From JBAUHN01 sp049680295 (GTDB lineage Bacteria; Pseudomonadota; Alphaproteobacteria; Rhodobacterales; Rhodobacteraceae): 5,222 bases of DNA. Under the pieces are notes generated by a model that saw nothing but the letters and a program-made list of their open reading frames with translations, made no database searches and had not been told where the DNA came from. Shown piece by piece: positions 1 to 5,222 of this stretch. Position numbers and translations under genes: made by a program. The stretch is from NCBI GenBank assembly GCA_049680295.1, contig JBAUHN010000056.1, positions 1 to 5,222 of the forward strand. Direction: 5' to 3'. Every line of letters begins with the position of its first letter. The stretch's first letter is position 1.

Positions 1-1
1 G

Positions 2-838
2 GAGACCGGCGTGACCTTGAATATTCCGTGCCCGGACCCAAATGCGGCCGCTTCCGAGACCAGTTTGCGTGTCGAGAAGGACCCGGTAATTTCGTTGTTG
101 GCCCGAACCGGTTTTCCGCCATTTTCAGATGCCGACTGGCCAGAACAGGGGATGGTGACCGAATTGGTGAGTGCCGCGTTTGATGCAAGTCCCGCGCCGG
201 TTTCCTATGCCATTTCATGGGCGGATGATCCGGCTGCGGCACTGACGCCGCTACGCACGAACGACGGGTTTGACATGGGGTTTCCGTGGACCAGCCCGCA
301 ATGCGACCAAGCAAACGCGATCGGCCTGTGCCGTGATTTCCACTTTTCTGACCCGCTGATCGACATCGTCATTCTGCTGTTTGTACGGGCTGATGATCCT
401 GTGAAGTTTGAGACAGATGCAGATTTGCACGGGCGCGTTCTGTGTCGGCCAGCAGGGTATCTGACCCATGATCTGGATCGCGCTGATCGGCGCTGGCTGG
501 CGGATGGGCTGATCAAACTGGAACAACCCGGTTCAGTTGCGACCTGTTTTGAAATGCTGATGGATGGCCGTGTCGATGGCGTGACGGTGAACGAATTTCT
601 GGGCGTGCAACAAATGTTTGAATTGGGCCTGACGGCGGATGTCGTTCCAATGCCGCGCCAGATGTCGGTCGAAGGGTTGCACGTCGCGATTTCAAAATCC
701 CATTGGCGTGGCACGGCCCATCTTTACCGATTTAACGCAGGGCTTGCGAAATTGCGGCAATCCGAGCGCTACAGTCAAATTGTCTCAAAACACCTTGGGC
801 GGTTCTGGGATCAGGTCAGGACACAGGCCGAAAAATAG
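2..838 (+). CDS. LysM-linked periplasmic solute-binding domain protein, 5' end cut by window edge
   Basis: The visible part is a family-3-type (amino-acid-binding-like) solute-binding domain. It opens near codon 28 after the GTG at 11 with a beta strand and a 'TGFPPFSD' segment, followed by 'GMVTELVSAAF'. A 'DMGFPWTSP' segment and a hinge-like stretch follow ('FSDPLIDIVILLFVRAD', about 112-128). A second lobe holds 'GRVLCRPAGY' (141-150) and 'MLMDGRVDGVTVNEF' (182-196). The GTG at 11 has GGAG six bases upstream and could pass as a start, but I reject it. The frame stays open to the left edge, there is no signal peptide, and codons 2-31 read ETGVTLNIPC, like the last strand of a LysM repeat (L..G..L.IP). 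The gene therefore probably begins upstream with a signal peptide and a LysM peptidoglycan-binding domain. The cellular role (ligand sensing or capture near the cell wall) is inference and the ligand is unknown. No transporter permease or ATPase gene is visible nearby. Confident on the domain class, less so on the LysM part. Confidence 0.75.
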   Translation, partial: ETGVTLNIPCPDPNAAASETSLRVEKDPVISLLARTGFPPFSDADWPEQGMVTELVSAAFDASPAPVSYAISWADDPAAALTPLRTNDGFDMGFPWTSPQCDQANAIGLCRDFHFSDPLIDIVILLFVRADDPVKFETDADLHGRVLCRPAGYLTHDLDRADRRWLADGLIKLEQPGSVATCFEMLMDGRVDGVTVNEFLGVQQMFELGLTADVVPMPRQMSVEGLHVAISKSHWRGTAHLYRFNAGLAKLRQSERYSQIVSKHLGRFWDQVRTQAEK

Positions 839-992
839 CAGAGCAATGTCGGGGCGATTTTTTGCAACTGTGTCTTGCAGCCAAAACGCGCTGATTGCCG
901 ATTGGCACCCGCTTGTCGTGCGGGGTAGAATTGGTATGACTGTTTAATAGCCATTTGAGTATTTGAACGTGATTTTGATGATTTTACAGACT

Positions 993-996
993 GGAG
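993..996 (+). promoter_or_regulatory. Ribosome binding site of the alpha/beta hydrolase gene
   Basis: GGAG lies three bases before the ATG at 1000 and six bases before the ATG at 1003. The usual spacing of five to ten bases favours the second ATG as the start. An in-frame TGA at 979-981 rules out a longer protein. Confidence 0.5.
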
Positions 997-1002
997 CCGA
1001 TG

Positions 1003-1701
1003 ATGCGTGAACCACTGGTTTTTCTTCCAGGAATGATGTGCGACGCGCGCCTGTTTGGGCCGCAAATTGCCGAACTGTCCGCAGACACTGCTGTTATGGT
1101 CGCTCCGGTCACTCAAGGCGAACGGATCGAACAGATCGCATCCGGTCTGCTGGATATCCTACCAAAGCGATTTGCACTGGCGGGTCTAAGCATGGGGGGT
1201 ATCGTCGCCATGGAAATTTTGCGTCGCGCGCCAGGCAGGATTACCAGGCTGGCCTTGATGGATACCAATCCTCTGGCCGAGGTGCCGCAAGTTGCCGCAG
1301 CCCGAGAACCCTTGATTGTCAAAGTGAAGGCAGGGCGCCTGGCGGAAGTCATGCGCGAAGAATTGAAACCCAACTACATAGGATCCGGCCCATACAGGTC
1401 CGAAGTGCTGGAGGTTGTGATGGACATGGCGCTTGCCCTGGGAGGTGACGTTTTCGTGCGCCAATCGCGCGCCTTGCAGCGGCGCCGCGACCAACAAGCG
1501 ATATTGGCCAAATGTTCCGTTCCGACACTGATTTTATGCGGCGCAGAAGACACGCTATGCCCGGTCAAACGGCACGTATTTATGGCCGAATTAATTCCGA
1601 ACGCACGGCTAAAGGTAATCGAAAACGCTGGCCACTTGCCGACCCTCGAACAGCCGGTTGAGACGACGGACGCATTGCGCAAATGGTTACGCCAAACGTA
1701 A
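1003..1701 (+). CDS. Small alpha/beta-hydrolase fold protein, substrate unknown
   Basis: A 232-residue soluble single-domain alpha/beta hydrolase with no signal peptide, so probably cytoplasmic. Counting from the ATG at 1003, the oxyanion-hole strand is 'LVFLPGMMCD' (5-14). The nucleophile elbow is 'AGLSMGG' with Ser63, the acid is Asp183 in 'CGAEDTLCP', and the base is His211 in 'NAGHLPTLEQP'. All triad residues are present, so it should be an active esterase, lactonase or thioesterase-like enzyme. A helical lid lies at roughly 92-160. An alternative start at 1000 adds one Met. The gene stands alone on the plus strand, 161-164 bases after the solute-binding gene, and converges on phaZ with a 47-base gap. 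A role in cleaving hydroxybutyrate oligomers is conceivable from this position but is not shown by sequence; the fold is shared by many unrelated activities. Confident on the fold and catalytic residues, not on the substrate. Confidence 0.85.
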   Translation: MREPLVFLPGMMCDARLFGPQIAELSADTAVMVAPVTQGERIEQIASGLLDILPKRFALAGLSMGGIVAMEILRRAPGRITRLALMDTNPLAEVPQVAAAREPLIVKVKAGRLAEVMREELKPNYIGSGPYRSEVLEVVMDMALALGGDVFVRQSRALQRRRDQQAILAKCSVPTLILCGAEDTLCPVKRHVFMAELIPNARLKVIENAGHLPTLEQPVETTDALRKWLRQT

Positions 1702-1748
1702 GCCCGCTCCGATAGACGCAAGCGCAGTCGCGATCCCTTTAGGAACGG

Positions 1749-3026
1749 TCAGGCCGCGTTTTTGTTGGCTGGTTTCTTGCCAGGTTTCTTTGGCGCGTCA
1801 GAGTTTGCGTCAATGAAATCCAACACCAAAGGCCGGATGTTATTGCGCCAGCTTTTGCCTGCAAAAATCCCATAGTGGCCTGCGCCTTCTTCGACGTGGC
1901 TGGCTTTTTTGCTGTCCGGCAATCCGGTGCACAGATCCAGTGCCGCGATACATTGACCGGGTGCGGAAATGTCGTCCTTAGACCCTTCGACGGTTTTCAC
2001 AGCAACGGTTGTGATTTTGCCGATATCGACGGGCTTACCCTTGATCGTAAAGGAATTTGTGGCGATTTCCCGGTTTTTGAAGACCCGTTCAACCGTGGAC
2101 AGGTAGAATTCGGCCGTCATGTCCATCACCGCCAGATATTCGTCATAGAACCGGTTGTGCCGGTCGTGATCGCTGGCTTCGCCTTTGGCAATACGCCCGA
2201 TCTGGGCTTTGAAAGCGTCGACATGCGTCTCGCTGTTCATTGATATGAATGACGCAAGCTGCAGCAATCCTGGATACACTTTGCGACCGACGCCCGGATA
2301 TTTAAAGCCAACCCGCTGGATCATCGTTTCTTCCAGTTGACCCATGGTGACGCGGCGTCCGAAATCGGTGACTTCGGTCGGGGTGGCATCGGGATCAACC
2401 GGGCCACCAATCAATGTCAGGCTGCGCGGCTGCGCGTCCGGGTCTTCGCCCGCCAAATATGCGGTAGCTGCAAGCGTCAGCGGCACCGGTTGGCACACGG
2501 CAATCACGTGAGTATCGGGGCCAAGTTCGCGCATGAAGTCGACCAGATACAGCGTATAGTCTTCGACGTCGAATTTGCCCGAGCTGACAGGTATATCGCG
2601 GGCATTGTGCCAGTCGGTCACATATAGGTTGGCGTCGGGCAAAAGGCTGATCACAGTCGAGCGCAGCAATGTGGCATAGTGGCCTGACATCGGGGCTACC
2701 AGCAACACTTTGCGTTTTGGCGGCTCACGGCCCGAAACAGTGAAATGGATCAGGTCGCCAAAGTCACGTTGCATAACGGTGTCAACTGATACAACGCGGT
2801 CGCGCCCATTTGGCCCTGTTACCGGTGGCATATTCCAATCCGGTTTAACGACCATGCGCTGAAACGTCCGTTCCGTCACCTCACCCCAGGCACGCATCCA
2901 TTCCAAAGCAGGGTTTGGCATCAGCGAGAATGCGGGATATGATCCAAGTGCAAGGGCCGATGCGCCCATCCACTGATTGGTATTGCGGATCGTTTCCATC
3001 AGGTCGTAAGTGGCCATATAGCGCAT
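1749..3026 (-). CDS. phaZ: Intracellular polyhydroxybutyrate depolymerase
   Basis: PhaZ hydrolyses native PHB granules inside the cell to 3-hydroxybutyrate oligomers and monomers, releasing stored carbon. The protein has 425 residues, close to the usual family length, and no signal peptide. The alpha/beta-hydrolase core begins at 'KVLLVAPMSGHYATLLR' (about 106-122), followed by 'VYVTDWH'-type sequence (134-140). The nucleophile is Cys178 in 'VIAVCQPVPLT' rather than a Ser elbow. The acid is Asp351 or Asp352 in 'KDDISAPGQ' and the base is His384 in 'GAGHYGIFAG'. This matches the Cys-Asp-His triad known for Cupriavidus necator PhaZ1. The conserved C-terminal depolymerase domain spans roughly 215-410. 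The start at 3026 (MRYMATYDLM) is chosen because it has AAGGA seven bases upstream and because homologues begin with this segment. A longer reading from 3149 would run through the phaC control region and is unlikely. The last 14 residues are Lys/Pro/Asn-rich. It is divergent from phaC with a 106-base gap, which suggests shared control. Confidence 0.95.
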   Translation of the reverse strand: MRYMATYDLMETIRNTNQWMGASALALGSYPAFSLMPNPALEWMRAWGEVTERTFQRMVVKPDWNMPPVTGPNGRDRVVSVDTVMQRDFGDLIHFTVSGREPPKRKVLLVAPMSGHYATLLRSTVISLLPDANLYVTDWHNARDIPVSSGKFDVEDYTLYLVDFMRELGPDTHVIAVCQPVPLTLAATAYLAGEDPDAQPRSLTLIGGPVDPDATPTEVTDFGRRVTMGQLEETMIQRVGFKYPGVGRKVYPGLLQLASFISMNSETHVDAFKAQIGRIAKGEASDHDRHNRFYDEYLAVMDMTAEFYLSTVERVFKNREIATNSFTIKGKPVDIGKITTVAVKTVEGSKDDISAPGQCIAALDLCTGLPDSKKASHVEEGAGHYGIFAGKSWRNNIRPLVLDFIDANSDAPKKPGKKPANKNAA

Positions 3027-3033
3027 AGGGGTA

Positions 3034-3038
3034 TCCTT
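3034..3038 (-). promoter_or_regulatory. Ribosome binding site deciding the phaZ start
   Basis: Read on the minus strand this is AAGGA, seven bases before the ATG at 3026-3024. It supports a 425-residue PhaZ over a 466-residue reading from 3149, and over the in-frame ATG three codons downstream (3017-3015). Confidence 0.7.
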
Positions 3039-3082
3039 GTTAGTAACCGGAGTGCCGGTGGTACTGTTGCTTCCCCCCGAAA

Positions 3083-3111
3083 GCTGCGGCAAAAAAATGC
3101 TGCGGGTGCAA
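3083..3111. promoter_or_regulatory. TGC-rich repeated element in the phaZ/phaC divergent control region, putative PhaR site
   Basis: GCTGCGG occurs at 3083-3089 and again at 3099-3105, separated by an A-tract (3091-3097). The second copy forms CTGC-GGGT-GCAA (3100-3111), one base away from the CTGC-N4-GCAG form of the PhaR operator described for Paracoccus and Rhodobacter. It resembles the exact operator before phaP (GCTGCGGTGCAG followed by As). It lies 22-50 bases upstream of the phaC ATG and 57-85 bases upstream of the phaZ ATG, so it could affect both genes. No convincing -35/-10 pair was found for either gene. Binding by PhaR is inference. Confidence 0.45.
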
Positions 3112-3117
3112 ACATAT

Positions 3118-3122
3118 GAGGA
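3118..3122 (+). promoter_or_regulatory. Ribosome binding site deciding the phaC start
   Basis: GAGGA lies ten bases before the ATG at 3133. The in-frame ATG at 3097 has only a GC-rich stretch and As before it and lies inside the repeated control element. The upstream ATG at 3037 overlaps the phaZ ribosome binding site. The start at 3133 is therefore preferred. Confidence 0.6.
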
Positions 3123-3132
3123 ATTTGTTAAG

Positions 3133-4938
3133 ATGACAACAAAAGACACCGCTGACGACGGTAATTCTGACGTATCCCTCGATAAATTGGGCGAAAACCT
3201 TAAGAAAGTTGAGGTTCTGTCCGAACGGCTGACACGAATTGTAACAAATCGTCAGACCCACAATGCGGCGTTGGACGGTCCGAATCAGGATTTATTCGGC
3301 AAAGCAGCGCAAGCCTACTGGGCTGAAGCTGCGCAAAACCCTGCCAAAATCATCGAGCAGCAGATGTCTTTTTGGTCCGCGACAGTCAAACATTATGTCG
3401 ACGCGCAGCAGGTGATGGCGCAAGGCGTGGCAGCAACCTCGGAAGATACTGCTGTTGAAGACAAAAGATTCAGCAACCCGTTGTGGAAAACCCATCCCTA
3501 TTTCAACTTTGTCAAAAAGCAATATGAGACAAATGCCCAAGCTTTGCGTCAAGCGGTGGACGCGGTCAGCGAACTTGATCCAAAAGAAAAGCAACGGTTG
3601 ACATATTTCTCGGATCAGATCGTTGATATGATGGCACCGACCAATTTTCTGGCGACCAATCCGGACGCATTGGAACTGGCCGTCGCCACCGAAGGTCAAA
3701 GCCTGATACAGGGGTTGGAAAACCTGATCAGCGATCTTGAGGCGAATAATGGCGAGTTGATTGTCAAACTGGCCGATGAAAGTGCCTTTGAACTTGGCAA
3801 GAACATCGCCACGACACCCGGCAAAGTTATCTACCGTAACCGTATGATGGAACTGATCCAATATGAGGCGACAACTGAAAAAGTGCATAAAACACCTCTG
3901 ATCGTGTTTCCGCCCTGGATCAACAAATTCTATATCCTTGACCTCAAGGCGCAAAACAGTCTGGTGAAATGGTTGACCGAGCAGGGCTACACGCTGTTTA
4001 TGGTCAGCTGGATCAACCCCGATCCTAGTTACCGCGATGTCGGAATGGAAGACTATATAGAAGACGGCTATCTGGCCGCCATCCGCGAGGTAAAAGCGAT
4101 CACGAGCGAGAAAAAAGTCAATGTGGTTGGCTATTGTATCGCGGGCACGACTTTGTCGCTGACACTGTCTTTGATGAAACAGCGCGGCGATACGTCCATC
4201 AAATCAGCGACGTTTTTCACCGCACTGACCGATTTTTCCGATCAAGGGGAATTTACGCCCTTTCTGACGGATGACTTTATTGATGGCATTGAAATTGAAT
4301 GCGCCGAAAAAGGAGTATTGCCGTCCGTCATCATGGCACGCACATTTACGTTCCTGCGGGCCAATGATCTGGTCTATAGCCCCGCGATCAAAAGCTACAT
4401 GATGGGCAAGACGCCTCCGGCGTTTGATCTGCTTTACTGGAACGGGGATGGTGCCAACCTGCCTGCAAAGATGGCGATGCAATATCTGCGGGGGCTGTGC
4501 CAAGGCAACGAACTGGCAAAAGGCACGTTTGAATTGATGGGGCAAAAAATGTCTCTTGAGGATGTGGATGTGCCCGTTTGCGCCATTGCCTGCGAAACCG
4601 ATCACATCGCGCCGTGGAAAGACTGCTTTCGCGGGGTGCAGCAGATGGGGTCGAAGGACAAGACCTTTATCATGACCCAATCGGGACATATCGCCGGCAT
4701 CGTCAATCCGCCGACAAAAAACAAATATGGCCACTATACCAACGATGATATGAACCTTGACCACAGTGCATGGCAAGAGACCGCAAAATTCACCGAAGGC
4801 TCATGGTGGCCGCGCTGGAATACATGGCTGAAAAAACGGTCCGGCGCGATGATTCCCGCACGTATTGCGGGAGATCAGACTCACCCGGTCCTATGTGATG
4901 CGCCCGGAAATTACGTCACTGTCATGGCAAAGCTTTGA
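3133..4938 (+). CDS. phaC: Class I polyhydroxyalkanoate (PHB) synthase
   Basis: PhaC polymerises (R)-3-hydroxyacyl-CoA, usually 3-hydroxybutyryl-CoA, into polyester with release of CoA, at the surface of the growing granule. The protein has 601 residues, typical of single-subunit class I enzymes. A charged N-terminal stretch (1-110) precedes the conserved PhaC N-terminal region (about 115-285, with 'NPLWKTHPYFNFVKKQY' and 'FPPWINKFYILDL'). The alpha/beta-hydrolase catalytic domain follows. The nucleophile is Cys335 in the lipase-like box 'VVGYCIAGTTLSL', the acid is Asp490 in 'CETDHIAPW', and the base is His519 in 'SGHIAGIVNPP'. The conserved 'GSWWPRW' tail motif is at 556-562. The second small residue of the box is Ala337, where Gly is seen in the Cupriavidus enzyme; Ala is tolerated in the family. 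The start at 3133 follows GAGGA at ten bases; a start at 3097 would add 12 residues. phaP follows after 139 bases with its own operators, so it is probably transcribed separately at least in part. Confidence 0.96.
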   Translation: MTTKDTADDGNSDVSLDKLGENLKKVEVLSERLTRIVTNRQTHNAALDGPNQDLFGKAAQAYWAEAAQNPAKIIEQQMSFWSATVKHYVDAQQVMAQGVAATSEDTAVEDKRFSNPLWKTHPYFNFVKKQYETNAQALRQAVDAVSELDPKEKQRLTYFSDQIVDMMAPTNFLATNPDALELAVATEGQSLIQGLENLISDLEANNGELIVKLADESAFELGKNIATTPGKVIYRNRMMELIQYEATTEKVHKTPLIVFPPWINKFYILDLKAQNSLVKWLTEQGYTLFMVSWINPDPSYRDVGMEDYIEDGYLAAIREVKAITSEKKVNVVGYCIAGTTLSLTLSLMKQRGDTSIKSATFFTALTDFSDQGEFTPFLTDDFIDGIEIECAEKGVLPSVIMARTFTFLRANDLVYSPAIKSYMMGKTPPAFDLLYWNGDGANLPAKMAMQYLRGLCQGNELAKGTFELMGQKMSLEDVDVPVCAIACETDHIAPWKDCFRGVQQMGSKDKTFIMTQSGHIAGIVNPPTKNKYGHYTNDDMNLDHSAWQETAKFTEGSWWPRWNTWLKKRSGAMIPARIAGDQTHPVLCDAPGNYVTVMAKL

Positions 4939-4971
4939 AATGAATTGATAATTATAGTTGGCAAAATTACG

Positions 4972-4982
4972 CTGCGGTGCAG
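4972..4982. promoter_or_regulatory. Putative PhaR operator 1 upstream of phaP
   Basis: CTGCGGTGCAG is an exact CTGC-N3-GCAG palindrome, the form recognised by the PHB-responsive repressor PhaR in Paracoccus denitrificans and Rhodobacter sphaeroides upstream of phaP. It lies 34 bases after the phaC stop and 95 bases before the phaP ATG, and is followed by a run of A. The match is seen directly; binding is inferred from those relatives. Confidence 0.65.
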
Positions 4983-4993
4983 AAAAAATACCT

Positions 4994-5023
4994 TGCAATG
5001 CTGCGCCGCAGCATTTATCTATT
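4994..5023 (+). promoter_or_regulatory. Candidate phaP promoter overlapping operator 2
   Basis: TTGCAA at 4994-4999 is a possible -35 element (4 of 6 to TTGACA). The possible -10 is TATCTA at 5016-5021 (16-base spacer) or TCTATT at 5018-5023 (18-base spacer). The palindrome at 4997-5015 fills the spacer, an arrangement in which a bound repressor would exclude RNA polymerase. The hexamers are weak, so the exact promoter is tentative. Confidence 0.35.
4997..5015. promoter_or_regulatory. Putative PhaR operator 2 upstream of phaP, extended palindrome
   Basis: AATGCTGC and GCAGCATT form perfect 8-base arms around GCC, with an exact CTGC-N3-GCAG core at 5001-5011. Its centre is 29 bases from that of operator 1, a little under three helical turns, so two dimers could sit on nearly the same face of the DNA. 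As RNA it would form a short hairpin 58 bases after the phaC stop. It could thus double as a weak phaC terminator, but no U-run follows (TATCTATTCC), so the operator reading is preferred. Confidence 0.65.
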
Positions 5024-5040
5024 CCTCAGAACGAAAGCAC

Positions 5041-5054
5041 GCGGAACACTCCGC
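5041..5054 (+). other. Small hairpin in the phaP leader
   Basis: GCGGA and TCCGC pair around ACAC, ending seven bases before the AAGAGGA ribosome binding site. The stem has only five pairs, so it is a minor structure; an effect on phaP mRNA stability or translation is speculative. Confidence 0.25.
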
Positions 5055-5061
5055 TGATCAC

Positions 5062-5068
5062 AAGAGGA
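5062..5068 (+). promoter_or_regulatory. Ribosome binding site of phaP
   Basis: AAGAGGA lies nine bases before the ATG at 5078. It is the strongest ribosome binding site in the window, consistent with high expression of phasins, which are abundant granule proteins. Confidence 0.7.
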
Positions 5069-5077
5069 ACTAGGACT

Positions 5078-5222
5078 ATGACAAAGACACCAGATATGAC
5101 AGCAATGTTGAAAGACGTAATGGGCGCGTTCCCTGTGGACACAGCCGCAATGGAAGACGCATTCAAATCGTCTGCAACCCTGAACGAAAAACTGTCCGGC
5201 GTTGCCCTGACTGCTGCTGAAA
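5078..5222 (+). CDS. phaP: Phasin (PHB granule-associated protein), 3' end cut by window edge
   Basis: Phasins coat the surface of PHB granules, limiting coalescence and shielding the polymer. Only the first 48 codons are present, out of roughly 140-150 expected. The visible part begins MTKTPDMTAMLKDVMGAF and continues through 'DTAAMEDAFKSSATLNEKLSGVALTAAE'. It is Ala/Met/Lys/Glu-rich with no cysteine, no signal peptide and no membrane segment, as expected of an amphipathic helical phasin. The 'F....NEKLSGVALTAAE' pattern resembles the start of the alphaproteobacterial phasin helical domain. Identification rests on this short piece together with the position after phaC, the strong ribosome binding site and the two PhaR-type operators. 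In related bacteria phaR often follows; it would lie outside this window. Confidence 0.85.
   Translation, partial: MTKTPDMTAMLKDVMGAFPVDTAAMEDAFKSSATLNEKLSGVALTAAE

Noticed and set aside
11..13. GTG preceded by GGAG as the start of the solute-binding gene
   Set aside because: The frame is open to the left edge, the protein would lack a signal peptide, and the residues across this codon read as the end of a LysM-like repeat, so the GTG is more likely an internal Val codon.
906..927. CCCGC/GCGGG inverted repeat between the first two genes as a terminator
   Set aside because: The stem is only five base pairs around a seven-base loop and no T-run follows.
913..940. TTGTCG and TATGAC as a promoter for the hydrolase gene
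   Set aside because: Both hexamers match the consensus at only four of six positions with a 16-base spacer, which is expected by chance in a gap of this size.
3037..3132. N-terminal extension of phaC from the ATG at 3037 or 3097
   Set aside because: It would translate through the phaZ ribosome binding site and the repeated TGC-rich elements, gives a sequence unlike PhaC N-termini, and lacks a good ribosome binding site. The ATG at 3133 fits family length and has GAGGA upstream.
3027..3149. N-terminal extension of phaZ from 3149
   Set aside because: It would overlap the phaC start and control region, while the ATG at 3026 has a well-placed AAGGA and the usual PhaZ N-terminus.
3292..3954. Long antisense open frame within phaC (220 codons)
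   Set aside because: It lies fully opposite the conserved PhaC coding sequence, its translation is rich in Cys, His and Phe without recognisable motifs, and no ribosome binding site or promoter supports it. The similar frame at 4204-4776 is rejected for the same reasons.
1..5222. CRISPR array, insertion sequence, tRNA or rRNA
   Set aside because: No regularly spaced repeats, transposase-like protein, terminal inverted repeats, cloverleaf or rRNA-like sequence was seen in reading the window.

Overview
The window looks like part of a chromosome from a marine alphaproteobacterium, most likely the Roseobacter group of the Rhodobacterales. This is inferred from protein style (PhaC, PhaZ and phasin sequences, and the LysM/solute-binding architecture), from the divergent phaZ/phaC order followed by phaP, and from the moderate GC content. 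No taxonomic search could be run.

Layout, left to right. (1) About 2-838, plus strand: the 3' part of a gene cut by the left edge. It encodes the end of what looks like a LysM repeat followed by a family-3-type solute-binding domain. (2) 839-1002: a short gap with no confident element except a ribosome binding site. (3) 1003-1701, plus: a small alpha/beta hydrolase with a complete Ser-Asp-His triad. (4) 1702-1748: a 47-base convergent gap with no convincing terminator. (5) 1749-3026, minus: phaZ, an intracellular polyhydroxybutyrate (PHB) depolymerase. (6) 3027-3132: the divergent phaZ/phaC control region, with repeated TGC-rich elements resembling PhaR operators. (7) 3133-4938, plus: phaC, a class I PHA synthase. 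(8) 4939-5077: the phaP leader, with two exact CTGC-N3-GCAG palindromes. (9) 5078 to the right edge, plus: the first 48 codons of phaP, a granule-coating phasin.

The genes on the right form a carbon-storage module. PhaC polymerises (R)-3-hydroxybutyryl-CoA into PHB granules, PhaP coats the granules, and PhaZ mobilises the polymer. In Paracoccus and Rhodobacter the repressor PhaR binds both PHB and TGC-rich operators, so that phasin is made when polymer is present. The same type of operator is visible here before phaP and, in degenerate form, between phaZ and phaC. phaR itself is not in the window and may lie just beyond phaP.

The module is a recognised system rather than a new one. The points most worth a second look are the operator arrangement, the alanine variant of the PhaC lipase box, the LysM/solute-binding fusion and the uncharacterised hydrolase next to phaZ.
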